Source: Cyrtodaria siliqua | Lineage: Eukaryota; Mollusca; Bivalvia; Adapedonta; Hiatellidae | Assembly (NCBI GenBank): GCA_037043455.1 | Contig: JAWPHD010003077.1 | Coordinates: 62,001-126,000, forward strand | Length of the DNA: 64,000 bases | Direction: 5' to 3' | Part shown: one piece after another, positions 10,789 to 21,656 of the stretch | How the letters are laid out: each line of letters opens with the position of its first letter | Position numbering within the stretch: position 1 is the first letter of the stretch | The notes under the pieces: generated by a model | What the model was told of the DNA's origin: nothing | Seen by the model: the letters and a program-made list of their open reading frames with translations, nothing else | Database searches by the model: none | Made by a program: the position numbers and the translations under genes

Positions 10789-12194
10789 GTGGACGAGATA
10801 TGAAAAGCATCAATATACTAAAAACCGTAGGCCCGAGTGTTCGATGCTTTTAATTTTGATCCCTGAATCTACGGATATGATAGTATATGAATGAAACCGA
10901 CGTTATAAATTGTCTCATTAGAGTTATTACCCCTCGCTTCGAAATTTTAAAAATCTCGTGAATCCACGCGCAGTAAAGCTTCTAAAAGTCAATTCAGCTG
11001 AAAATGATGAAACTTGAAGGGGAACTTAACTTTTAATCAAGTAAAATTGTCACAATCTTCCATATCACGTGTTTAATTTTTTTTTTTTAAAAATGGCTGC
11101 CGTTTTATTTTTATTTGATGTTGGCGGAAAATGACGTACTACTTTCCGTTGTCATGTGTTGGTATGAAAAGAAGTCGGCGGAGGTAAATACCCACTCTGC
11201 TCCTCCACTGGGGTATGTTCTGGTAAATGTTAGAACGAGGCCAAAATAAAATAAAATTAATAAAATTTGTCCAAAGCTCATTTCCCAATTATTTCGCTTT
11301 CATCAAACTGTGCAATGTTTTGGTGAAGATGAGATGACGACCCATAGTTTATTAGATAATGCCAATAACGACAACATTCTGCGAGCAGACGACTTTGACC
11401 TGTGCGCACACGATTTTGAACTCTGTTCAAATCCTCTCATTTGATAGAGCACTGGCTTCATTTAACAACGCTAACTAACTTAAATCTTTTATTGTTTTCT
11501 AGCGGCTAGGATCAATAAGTTTCATGTGAATTTCAACTGGGCATTTGGCCAAGTTTTCTCTGACCACTCTGAGACTCTAGTTAATTACATATCGACTTTA
11601 AACTGGACGTTAGTGGGCTTGATTAGGTCTATTAAAGTCGGCAGAATTTGAGAGATATTCCCTGCAAGCGGTTGCGTGGCTGTTTTTGCCGTTCATTAAG
11701 ACTAATTTACATGTAGAGGCGTGGGATTAAATACGGCAATTACATGACGACTAAATCGTTCACTTTATGAATAAATATCTGTAGATGTAGCAGATATAAT
11801 AGGTACCATTGGTCCTTACTGCAATATAGACACATTTTTCTTAAAGCTACAAAAACATTATTTAAATCACAGATTGTCCGGACTCCAGTTCTTACACCAA
11901 ATTCCATACATGCGTTTCGCTGCGGAGTAAGGAAGACCCACGTCGATTTTGTGGTCAACATGTCAAAGGTCAATGTGACCTTAAGAAGTACATTGGCTCT
12001 CCTGTCTCATTTGAATTACAGGAAGGTAGTTCATGCTGACCTAAGACAGACACGTGTCATTTCTACACGGGAGTAATATTCTCAGCTCGACGTTATTGTG
12101 TGTACGTCATGCAAGTTGTACAAATACTCTGTGTGTGTTTTTGATATGCGCGATTATCCTTAAAGTACCAATACTGCCAAAACAGCATACATAC
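10789..12194. other. Unassigned sequence
   Basis: No domain-bearing ORF or repeat recognised. The minus ORF 11740-11973 has no features I know. Confidence 0.45.
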
Positions 12195-12515
12195 ACCGTT
12201 TTTAAACCTACTGACGACGAGGTGTATATATATATATATAACTTACATATTTTGACAATCCAAACTCTATAGACACAATTTAAACGGCTTTAACCAGTCG
12301 GGGCCAAACCCCAAAATTGGATCGTCGAATTAATTACCAACTCATAATTCATTTTACGCATATTCAGTCACGGGTATTTTAAGAACCAGTTAATAAACAT
12401 ATATTTCTAATCGGCATAATATACATTATTATATGACCTGAACACCTGGATAGAGTTTTGATAAACGGTTTGTAGTGTAATTTTGTTGTTATTTGGCGGG
12501 TTAGTTTCTTTATGG
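12195..12515 (-). repeat. Dispersed repeat E, copy 1
   Basis: The minus strand reads AAAGAAACTAACCCGCCAAA, then CGTTTATCAAAACTCTATCC, AGGTGTTCAGGTCATATAAT, CGGGTATTTTAAG-type and CAACTCATAATT motifs, and ends near AAACGGTGTATGTATG. It matches E copy 2 (33892-34220) along its length. An AT microsatellite lies at 12226-12241. Confidence 0.75.
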
Positions 12516-12819
12516 TTTATAGTACCGCCTGTCGTTAATGGGCGCAATACGATTGATTGTCCGCCTATATATATTTGTGTGGATAGTCTTCTATATTTTG
12601 GATTATTTCATATTATTATTGCATCATATATATTCATAAGTAGTGTGTAAGATTATAACATGTAGATTTAAGGTTATAATTATGTAGCTTTAAGGGTAAT
12701 GTGTGTTAGAAAAAAAAATCAACTTCAAAAGTAACCTTCTGTAAAAAATAAAATTTAAAAAAATATTCGAAAGGAGGCGAAGTCCCCTTGCTTTTGACGT
12801 TCAGCATATACATAGTAGT

Positions 12820-12960
12820 GCTAGGACTGGTCGGCCTGGTGTCGGTATAAATGTGACATGTGTCCACAGCATGGTATTCGCTGTGGCAACACTGTAAATG
12901 AGAGCATTGAAATCACTGCTACAAGTAAACACCGCACCGCCTTTCTTTGACTAAAATATT
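12820..12960 (+). repeat. Possible SINE-B body fragment
   Basis: Words such as GGTATTCGCTGTGGCAACAC and the general layout resemble the SINE-B body (GGCGTGGTATTTCAGTGTGG at 47090), but similarity is weak. Confidence 0.3.
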
Positions 12961-13224
12961 AAATCCTTATACATATATACATTAATATCTTAATATAGTG
13001 GTCAGTTTGTTCTAAGGACTCAACGTGTGATAAAATTGGCGCTCACACATTTCTCTTAACTCCTCACCCTTCGCGCAGAAACAAAACTCATTTTTCAAAT
13101 CCAATAACACCGTTCCAAAACGGCGTCCAGAATAATTCGAGAATTCCAGAATTTAACGTCCTGGAATCTACTGCAGGCCAGGGTCAGTGATATGGCCAGT
13201 GCTTATTGATCAAAATTATTGATT

Positions 13225-13330
13225 TTAACTTCTTCTTCAGAGTTTTATACCACGCACGATTTCATTATATTTAATGTTCAATTATGAGTAGTTGCCAAGG
13301 CGACCATAAATGATAGATTTGCTTATATGA
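13225..13330 (+). repeat. Dispersed repeat F, copy 1, RFX-like motif
   Basis: ACGATTTCATTATATTTAAT then GTTCAATTATGAG.AGTTGCC matches 29100-29165. GTTGCCAAGGCGAC at 13291-13304 resembles an RFX X-box. The matching position in copy 2 is a better site (GTTGCCATGGTAAC). Confidence 0.5.
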
Positions 13331-13675
13331 AACTGATTATCTTATGTTTCAAGTTTATGAGCAGGCGCTACTGGTCAGTGCGGTATTGACGTTTATTCTC
13401 CCGCATTAAAAGAAATTGAAGATGATATTTCGCGTGATTTTGTTGTCCTTATTCCGTCTTAGAATTCTGTGCATGACTGGTTGCCAAATAAAGATATTAA
13501 ATTCCGTGGTAGTAGGAAATTGTGCGGCCCCGGTCAGGCTAGAATTCCGTGACAGAATTATTAACAAGGCCCGATAAATAGATGTTTTCATTAAGTAATG
13601 TTGCCATAAAAATGTCATTTCCTCACGGTGTGCCTGTTTTAACAAGGAGAAATAGTTAAAAAGAGTAATGCTTTT

Positions 13676-13677
<2 letters not shown>

Positions 13678-13744
<67 letters not shown>
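13678..13744. repeat. AT then GT dinucleotide microsatellite
   Basis: About 22 AT units followed by about 10 GT units. Confidence 0.97.
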
Positions 13745-13745
<1 letters not shown>

Positions 13746-13837
13746 AACTGTAAGTATCAAACTAGTTTTATAAGCGTGTTTGCTAACATTGGACAAATAT
13801 AATACTTATGAGTTGTACCAGTAATTGAAGGTCATCT

Positions 13838-13886
13838 CGTTATGTTTTCGTTGACCATTCTAGGATTCAGTCATGTAGACTGATTA
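13838..13886 (+). repeat. 47-bp minisatellite, isolated left unit
   Basis: GTTTTCGTTGACCATTCTAG then GATTCAGTCATGTAGACTG equals the units at 15160-15410. It is separated from them by the 153-bp-repeat element, so the element probably split the array. Confidence 0.8.
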
Positions 13887-15135
13887 TGTCTCCCCTACTT
13901 TGTGGAGGGGAGACACATTGTGTTTGTGTCGTCTGTCGTCTGTATGTCACAAACCTTGTCCGGACTAGTTCTCCTGAACTTGCAGGGATGATCAGTACCA
14001 AGCCTAGTTGCACATATCGTCGCCGTGTTCCAGTTGAGTGATTTTTAGTTGAGTTATGACCCTTTAAAGGTTTTAATACACAAACATTGTCCGGACTAGT
14101 TCTCCTGAACCACTGGCCGGATTTCAAAGAAACTTTGCACGGAACATCAATACCAAGCCTAGTCATGCATGTCATCGCCGTGTTCCGGTTGAATGATTTT
14201 TGGCAGAGTTATGGCCCTTTAAACGTTTTAGTATACAGATATTGTCCGAACTAGTTCTCCTGAACCCCTTGCCGGATTTCAACGAAACTCTGTAGGGATG
14301 ATCAGTACCAAGCCTAGTTATGTATATCATTGCTGTTCTGTTTGAATAATTGTTGGCAGAGTTTTGGCTGCTTAAATGTTTTAATACATAGACCTTGTCC
14401 GGACTAGTTCTCCAGAACCCCTGGCCGGATTTCAACGATACTCTGCGGAGATGATGAGTACCAAGCCTAGTTGTGCATATCTCTGCCGTGTTCCGGTCGA
14501 ATGATTTTTGGCGTAGTTAGGTTTTAATACAAAAACTTTGTCAGGATTAGTTCTCCTGAACCTCTGTCCAGATTTCAACAAAACTTGGCAGTGATGATAG
14601 GTACCAAGTCTTACTGTGCATGTCGTCGCCGTGTTCAAGCTGAATGATTTTTGGCAGAATTATGGCCCTTTAAAGGTTTTAACACACAAACGTTTCCCCG
14701 ACTTGAACCGCTGGACGGATTTCAAACTGTACCAAGCCTAGGTGCTCATATCGTCGCTGTGTTCTGGTTGAATGATTTTTGGCAGAATTGTGGCCCTTTT
14801 AAAGGTTTTAATACATAAACTTTGTTCGCACTAGTTCTCCTGATTCCCAGGCCAGATTTCAACGAAACTTGGCAAGGATGATCTGTACCAAGCATATTTG
14901 CGCATATCTTCGCCATGTTCCGGTTAAATAATTTTTGTCGGAGTTATGACCCTTTAAAGGTTTTAATACAAATTTGTCCGGACTAGTTCTCTTGAACCCT
15001 TAGCCGGATTTCAACGGAACTTGGCAAGAATGTTCAGTACCAAGCCTAGTTGCGCATATTGTCTTTGTGTTTCACGTGAATGATTTTTTTGCGGATTTAT
15101 GGTCTTTTCCCCAGTGGGGGAGACATCTGTTTTTA
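13887..15135. mobile_element. Element with 153-bp internal tandem repeats
   Basis: Bounded by ATGTCTCCCCTACTTTGTGG (left) and GTGGGGGAGACAT (right), which are inverted relative to each other. Inside are about eight units, mostly 152-154 bp (some 128-143), beginning TTGTCCGGACTAGTTCTCCT and including CCGGATTTCAACGAAACT, TACCAAGCCTAGT, GTGTTCCGGTTGAATGATTT and TATGGCCCTTTAAAGGTTTT. A unit-repeat core between short unique ends recalls bivalve pearl/HINE-type elements, but I cannot assign the family. Minus-strand ORFs here follow the repeat. Confidence 0.75.
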
Positions 15136-15159
15136 ATAAAAACAACCTCTAGTTGCTAC

Positions 15160-15410
15160 ATGTTTTCGTTGACCATTCTAGGACTCAGTCATGTAATCTA
15201 TTTGCTATGTTTTCTTTGAGCATTCTCGGACTCAGTCAAGTGGAATTATTGCATTGTTATCGTTGACCATTCTAGGACTCAGTTATGTAAACTATTTGCT
15301 ATGCTTTCGTTGACCATTCTCGGACTCGGTCGTGTAGACTGATTGCTGTGTTTTATTTGACCCTTCCCGGTCTCAGTCATGTTGACTGTTATGTTTTCTT
15401 TGACCATTAT
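15160..15410 (+). repeat. 47-bp minisatellite, main block
   Basis: About six units of GTTTTCGTTGACCATTCTAG then GACTCAGTCATGTAGACT, variants ATTTGCTATG between them. A further unit lies at 13838-13886. Confidence 0.85.
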
Positions 15411-15424
15411 CGCCGTGTAGTGCG

Positions 15425-15555
15425 AGTTATACCCAGGTGCCCGCCCGTGCAAGAAAATTGTCCGGAGAGCCACCTGGGAACTTTCTCCGCCAATCGAAGC
15501 TGGAATGTCGCCATATGACCTCATCTGTTGGTGCGACTATAAACTACAATTCAAT
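15425..15555 (+). mobile_element. SINE-C tail, 5'-truncated
   Basis: Contains CCCAGGTGCCCGCCCGTGCA, then GTCGCCATATGACCTCATCT and GTTGGTGCGACTATAAACTA. It matches the body of the complete SINE-C copy at 27838-28088, but the tRNA-like head is absent. Confidence 0.75.
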
Positions 15556-15564
15556 TCCAGTCTA

Positions 15565-15722
15565 TGTGTAGCAATGTACCACGCCGCAGACACATGTCGT
15601 GATACCCCATGTCAACCAAGCGAGCTACTAGTACCATTGTTATGAAGTGTTTGGTATGATCCGGTCGGGGTTTGAACCCAGGACCTCACGCAGACGAGGC
15701 GGACGCTGTACCACTAAACAAC
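15565..15722 (-). mobile_element. SINE-B head fragment
   Basis: On the minus strand: GTTGTTTAGTGGTACAGCGT (A-box side), CCGCCTCGTCTGCGTGAGGT, CCTGGGTTCAAACCCCGACC (B box), then CATACCAAACACTTCATAAC. It parallels 42735-42840 and, more loosely, 5136-5216. It resembles a tRNA-Ala-like layout but lacks proper acceptor pairing. Confidence 0.7.
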
Positions 15723-15762
15723 AACATATTATACTCCAATAAAAATAATTATAAATCATCAA

Positions 15763-15767
<5 letters not shown>

Positions 15768-15819
<52 letters not shown>

Positions 15820-15828
15820 CGGCGGTAT

Positions 15829-15860
<32 letters not shown>

Positions 15861-15915
15861 TCATCGTCGTCATCGTCGTCGTCGTCGTCACCACCACCAC
15901 CACCACCACCTTTAT
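15768..15915. repeat. CAG/CAT/CGT/CAC trinucleotide tract
   Basis: A long CAG run, then CATCAT, CGTCGT and CACCAC blocks. It gives spurious poly-Ala/Ser and poly-Leu ORFs. 15916-16271 contains nothing I recognise. Confidence 0.95.
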
Positions 15916-16271
15916 TCTAATCTCTTACACTTTTTATAAAATTATACAGAAATTCCTCTTTAATGTTGTAGCTATGAGCATTTTTTCTAGACTTATAATT
16001 TCGTAACTTCGGAAATATTCGATTTCCTTTAGGTTAAATTAGCTCTTAAAGCAATTTGGCCTTTAGAGTGGTTGTCAGACCAAATAAATAAAATGGACAT
16101 GAATTGTTCTTAACGGTTTACTGGCCATTTCAATTTTAGCGACATTCTGTCTAACGAACAAAATTCGACCTGTAGGTCAGTTTTGACGAATGTCCGCGTA
16201 ATTACCCCTTCAGCTTTGCACGACTTTGCCTGGGCAACGAGTGGATGAATACCAAGTCATAAGTGTTCGTA

Positions 16272-16785
16272 AGCTGATAAAAAAAATAAGTTTAGCATGT
16301 AAATAGCATATAAATCCCGTTGACCAGATTCTAAAATATGTGTAGAAGCGGTCATGGGCAATATAACTTACATAATTATCAGTTATATTAAGGGAATAAG
16401 TCTCAAAAGAAATATGCGATGAAAACGTGTAGTAATTATAACTTCGCTCTTATTTTAATGTAAAGGGAGGTAATTTCTCAAATGGTAAACTTTGATTATC
16501 TTTATAATGGCAAGGAAATTGTGGATTGTGTTAGCGGTTTTTATAACTTGAGACCCATAACAGTTATTTTGTAATGTTTAATCTTCCTCTTTACTTTATT
16601 TGTATTTTTAAATGTGAAATAGAATGTTTTAACTAAATGGGAGATAACTCTGATACTTACATTGGAATGCAAAAAGTAAGTGAAAAAGAAGCTCAACATA
16701 AGTTATGCCGATGATTTAAAATACAATATAAAATAATATTTCATTTATTTAAGCTAGATGTGCATTCATTTTTTTTTTGTCAGTA
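16272..16785. mobile_element. MITE I, copy 1
   Basis: Matches MITE I copy 2 (50013-50552) end to end: CCCGTTGACCAGATTCTA, ATGTGTAGAAGCGGTCATGG, GCAATATAACTTACATAATT and TAACTAAATGGGAGATAACT. The left TIR is degraded (AAGCTGATAAAAAAAATAAG); the right end is TTTTTTTTTGTCAGTA followed by an AT run to about 16810. No ORF. Confidence 0.8.
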
Positions 16786-16965
16786 TATATATATATATAT
16801 TATATATTTATAGTATTCGGTTTTCTGACGCATGCGCAAAAAACTCAATGACATAACTTCCGGCCAAAGGATCATCCCTGCAAAATAATATTATCCAAAA
16901 GGAAGCATTGTGATTGTAATTTTGAAGGATGCTTGAAATAAGATGTCCTTTCCGTATAGCCTGAT

Positions 16966-17219
16966 TACCTCCGTGGTCGAGAGGATAAAGACGCTGAGAT
17001 TGAAACCTTCTCGTCTCTCACCGCTGCAGGTTCGAATCCCTCTGGGAACTCGACTTGTGAGAAAGTGTCGATTGTAAATTATTACGGATGGCGGGAGGTA
17101 TACAGTACTGGTTCTACTCAGGAATAAGGGGGTGGTCTGCCTCCATCACAACAAATCGACCGTCATACATAGCCTAAAATGTGCTAGAAAATCACTTTCA
17201 ACACCAAACAAACAAATAA
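16966..17219 (+). mobile_element. SINE-A copy
   Basis: Head TACCTCCGTGGTCGAGAGGA with B box CAGGTTCGAATCCCTCTGGG. Body GAGAAAGTGTCGATTGTAAA, GGATGGCGGGAGGTATACAG and GGTCTGCCTCCATCAC. Tail ACACCAAACAAACAAAT. Full length. 17220-17950 afterwards holds nothing recognisable apart from AT-rich DNA and a GT/AT microsatellite at 17928-17953. Confidence 0.9.
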
Positions 17220-17954
17220 TATAAGAATATTTGTTAATATCTAAATATTACAATATTTATCATTTTACATTAAATCTATAGACAATAATTGTACGTAGGG
17301 AACTATATAGGAAACCTGTTTGATTTAATTAAGAACAAACAAAACATAACAACACTACTGAAACTTTGCAATAACCTAATTGTAAAGTGCATCTAATATA
17401 TGAAACATGTTATAGAACTTAAATTGTTCCTTTGCCTGATTTAATTGTTATTGTTTTCCTTTTGATTTTAAGATCAAGCAGATAGTTTAATAAGTCTTTT
17501 AATTAAAATGACGATGTTTGTGCGTTTTAATTGGAATTTTGTTGGCTTTTTATGGCGCACTTTATTGCCGAACATTAGAATTTAATTAAGCACCTAGCGA
17601 ACTCACTTTTTTAATTTTATATTTTTGATTGATGTCTTTCAAAAAATAAATTTATATTGCGGATTGTTTCAAACAAACGGTTTACACGCATTTTTAACAT
17701 TGGTGGAGGGGATTTTATTGTTGGAAGTGCCTGTTATGTCATTCATTAAGTTCAGAGATTTAGAGCACCATAAAATGCATGTAATTACACTATAGTAATT
17801 AATGATTTCGTTAATTAAGTTAAGGAAGGAGTATACCATCTTTAAGATAATTAGAATTGTGTATGTCCATGTACATGCTTATTTAAGTCAAGGTAGGATT
17901 TCGCGAGCAGTTATATGTTAATTATATGTGTGTGTGTGTGTGTATATATATATA

Positions 17955-19470
17955 AACATCTGGCTACTCATGAACATACTCGAGAGACTGCTGGCTGCAC
18001 ACGAACATATTCAGACAATGTTGGCTACTCACGAACATACTCAGAGACTCCTGGCTATTTAAGAACATAGAGATTTTTGGCTACTCAGGAACATAGTCAG
18101 CGACTGTTGGCTACTCACAAACATACTCAGAGACTGCTGGCTACTCACGAACATGACATAGACTGCTGGCTACTCACGAACATAGTCAGAGACTGCTGGC
18201 TCCTCAAGAACATAGTCAGAGACTGTTGGTAACTCACGAACATAGTCAGAGACTGCTGGCTGCTCACGAACATAGTCAGAGACTGTTAGCTACTCCGAAC
18301 ATAGTCAGAGACTGTTGGCTACCCACAAGCATACGCAGAGACTGATGGATACTCACGAACGTACTCAGACTGCTGGCTACTCAAGAACATAGTCAGAGAC
18401 TGCTGGCTACTCAGAAACACAGTCCGAGACTTTTGGCTACTCACGAACATAGTCAGAGACTGACGGGTACTCACGAACATACTCAGAGACTGCTGGCTAC
18501 CCAAGAACATAGTCAGAGACTGCTGGCTACTCACGAATATAGTCAGAGACTTTTGGCTACTCACGAAAATGCTCAGAGACTGTTGGCTACACACGAATAT
18601 ACTCAGAGACTGCTGGCTGCTCACGAATATTGTCAAAGACTCCTGGCTACTCACAAACATAGTCAGAAACTGCTGGCTACTCACGAACATATTCAGAGAC
18701 TCCTGGTTACTCACGAACATAGTTAGATACTGTTGGCTACTCAAGAACATTATCAGAGAATGCTGGCTACTCACGAACATAGCCAGAGCCTGGTGGCTAC
18801 TCCCGAACATACTCAGAGACTTCTGGCTACTCATGATCATAGTCAGAGACTGTTGGCTACTCGCGAACATAGTCAAAGAATGTTGGCTACTCACGAATAT
18901 AATCAGATCAGAGACTGCTGGCTACTCACGAACATAGAGATTGCTGGCTACTCATGCACATACTCAAAGAACGCTGGCTACTCACGAACATAGAGACTGC
19001 TGGCTACTCACGAACGTACTCAGACACTGCTGGATACTCAAGAACATACTCAGAGACTACTGGCTTTTCACGAACATACTCAGATACTGCTGGCTACTCA
19101 CGAACATAGTCAGAGACCGCTGGCTACTCACGAACATAGTCGGAGATTGGTGACTACTTACGAACGTACTGAGATACTGCTGGCTACTCATAAACATAGT
19201 CAGAGACTGCTGGCTACTCATAAACGTAGTCAGAGACTGCTGGCTACTCATAAACATAGTCAGAGACTGCTGGTTTCTCATAAACGTAGTCAGAGACTGC
19301 TGGCTACTCATAAACATAGTCAGAGACTGCTGGTTTCTCATAAACGTAGTCAGAGACTGCTGGCTACTCATAAACATAGTCAGAGACTGCTGGCTACTCA
19401 TAAACATAGTCAGAGACTGCTGGCTCTCATAAACATAGTCAGAGACTGCTGTCTATTCACGAACATTCTC
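17955..19470. repeat. 30-bp minisatellite, about 50 copies
   Basis: Unit core GACTGCTGGCTACTCACGAA followed by CATAGTCAGA. Thirty bases are ten codons, so several frames stay open; the longest is a minus-strand 191-codon decapeptide repeat (SSQQSLTMFV type). The right end, 19147-19460, is most homogeneous (CATAAACATAG variants alternating with CATAAACGTAG and TTTCTCATAAACG), indicating recent expansion there. Confidence 0.95.
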
Positions 19471-19639
19471 AAAAGAGTAAGGGTAATCACTCTGAAACGC
19501 TTAGAATCGGTTACGTATTATGGAATTGAATCTGTTATGCATGTTCGTACGAAACCAGTATACATTAAAACATTTAATAATATATGCTGATTGTTGTTAT
19601 TTTTTGTTTGTTTGTTTTTGTTTTATTAAATATGTTCAC

Positions 19640-19810
19640 AAATTAAGCGAGGAAGTGTAGATTCTTACGGATTGCGGGAGGTGTAAATACAGGTTCTACC
19701 CGGGAAAAGTGGGTGGTCTGCGTTCACCACAAAGCAATGTCATATAAATTAAAATCTTATATGTGTTGAAAACGCCATACAAACAAACAAATAAACAAAC
19801 AAACAAACAT
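19640..19810 (+). mobile_element. SINE-A tail, 5'-truncated
   Basis: Starts inside the body (GGAAGTGTAGATTCTTACGG) and continues through ATTGCGGGAGGTGTAAATAC, GTGGGTGGTCTGCGTTC and an extended (AAAC)n tail. The head is missing. 19811-20145 is unassigned. Confidence 0.8.
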
Positions 19811-20145
19811 ATACAAACTATTCAAAAATATAAGCACCAAAAGATTTAAACGTTCAGGTGTTAAAACTAATACGGTGTTATGTCTAATGTGTTTTTTAAT
19901 GTAAATTACTCCTGAAGTGAATTGTATTTTTCTATTAAGATATTTAACATATATCATGCCATTTAGGTTTCATTAATTTACCAGCGAGTTTCTCGCGGAG
20001 ATGAATTTAAATCCTTGTTTTATTAAATAACGAAATGGAACTTTTGAAATATATTACAAAATTTGATTTATTTTTACTGAAAAGAAGGCAGTTTCATAAA
20101 GCCGCTTTCAATTTAATATGATGTACCAGGTGGATATAGAGACGT

Positions 20146-20431
20146 TCAAAATAATTCGAGCGTCTCTGCGGCCGGGATAGTAAAGACTCTGCATCTAAAA
20201 CTTGCTCGTCTGTCACCGCTACATGTTCGAATCCCACTGGAAGCTCGACTTGTCAAGTTAGAAAATGGTGATTCTTTAGGATGGCGGGAGATATACAATA
20301 CTGTTTCTACCCGGGAACAATGGGGTGGTCTACTTCTACCTCACACGAAAAATGACCGTCATATATGGCCTAACAGGTGATAAAAATGGCGTAAAACACC
20401 ATTCAAACAAACAATCAATCAAAATAATTCG
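20146..20431 (+). mobile_element. SINE-A copy with 13-bp target duplication
   Basis: Direct repeats TCAAAATAATTCG at 20146-20158 and 20419-20431. Head AGCGTCTCTGCGGCCGGGAT, B box ATGTTCGAATCCCACTGGAA. Body GGATGGCGGGAGATATACAA and GGGTGGTCTACTTCTACC. Tail ACACCATTCAAACAAAC. The right target repeat is also the start of a 29-bp array. Confidence 0.9.
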
Positions 20432-20782
20432 CACTCTTAGTACATATAGAGTTTAATTCTCACTCTTAGTACATGTAGATTTTAATTCGCACTCTTAGTA
20501 CATGTAGAGATTAATTCGCACTCTTAGTACATGTACTCGCACTCTTAGTACATGTAGAGTTTAATTCGCACTCTTAGTACATATAGAGATTAATTCGCAC
20601 TCTTAGTACATGTAGAGATTAATTCGCACTCCTAGTACATGTAGAGATTAATTCGCACTCTTAGTACATGTAGAGATTAATTCGCACTCTTAGTACATGT
20701 AGAGATTAATTCGCACTCTTAGTGAACGTAGAGTTTAATTCGCACTCTTAGTACATGTAGAGTTTAATTCGCACTCTTAGTA
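20428..20782 (+). repeat. 29-bp minisatellite
   Basis: About 12 units of AATTCGCACTCTTAGTACAT then GTAGAGATT. It begins at the 3' target duplication of the SINE-A copy and ends abruptly at a TA where the next MITE is inserted; the interrupted unit resumes as TACATGCAG after it. Confidence 0.93.
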
Positions 20783-21264
20783 TACTGAAAGGAAAAAGAA
20801 ACGCAGGGTGCGTATTTCCGCTATATATTGCATATACTGCACACTTAATTCCATATATATTCCAAGGAAATCTCAAGATGTTTTGTAAAAAAAAAAAGTG
20901 CAGTTAGTTAGAGAAAGGACACAACTGTGATGTTGTAGACGTTTTAATCACAGTACACGTTGTAACAAGAAATTCATAAATGCTGAAGTTCCTCTTTGAA
21001 AAATTGAGCCAGTTCAGTACTGTATTTAATGTTAAGTGATTGCAACATTTAAAGCCTAAGTTTGCTCACCTGCTTGAGCCAAATGCGCATTCTGACGATA
21101 ATGAAACTTTAAAGGGGTAACCATTGGTGTGTTCAGTGCTGTTTAAACCTTCTTTCTAAAAGGACAGGCCTAATGTCGCCCTGTACCATTCGATTAGCAG
21201 TAGCATATTAAACATACAATATATAGCGGAAATACGCACCCTGCGTTTCTTTTTCCTTTCAGTA
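20783..21264. mobile_element. 482-bp MITE with ~50-bp TIRs, inserted at TA
   Basis: Left end TACTGAAAGGAAAAAGAAAC then GCAGGGTGCGTATTTCCGCT and ATATATTG; the right end is the near-perfect inverse. It is flanked by TA (20781-20782 and 21265-21266). Removing it restores CTTAG-TA-CATGCAG, which is a 29-bp array unit, so insertion is directly visible. No ORF; non-autonomous Tc1/mariner-like. Confidence 0.93.
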
Positions 21265-21343
21265 TACATGCAGAAACAATGGTGTTGGCGTGAAGGGTGC
21301 GGAGATTGACCGAAATCTGATTCAATTATATGTATGTATATAT

Positions 21344-21656
21344 AGTCTTGATCATCTTTGACGCTTGATTGTAAATACAAACGTCTTGACCCTTTGACGC
21401 CGGAACCACATGTCATTGTAGTATTTTTGACTATCCACATTTAGTTCATCGATATATTGATGAAGTTACCCTCTGTGTTTATTTATTAATTTATTATCTT
21501 TCTGCCGTTCTCTATATCTTAGATAGAATATGCGTCTGCCAATCAGAAACTATACCAAAATCTCGGTAAAATGGCAGCCGCCTCAAAAACACAATTACAA
21601 GAAAGGGTCTAGACGTTTGTCTTCAAAACGAGCAAGCGTCGCAGATGATCTAGACT
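21344..21656. mobile_element. MITE M, complete copy, ~54-bp TIRs
   Basis: Left AGTCTTGATCATCTTTGACG then CTTGATTGTAAATACAAACG; the right end inverted reads AGTCTAGATCATCTGCGACG then CTTGCTCGTTTTGAAGACAA. About 85% identity between arms. Contains GCCAATCAGAAACTATACCA and ATCGATATATTGATGAAG. Related to the truncated copy at 9147-9365. No ORF of note. Confidence 0.85.

Noticed and set aside
18319..18894. 191-codon decapeptide-repeat protein
   Set aside because: Lies wholly within the 30-bp array, with competing open frames on the other strand and no flanking coding sequence.
17955..19470. CRISPR-like repeat/spacer layout
   Set aside because: Units are contiguous with no unique spacers, the genome is eukaryotic in style, and no cas-like ORFs exist. 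The same applies to the other arrays.
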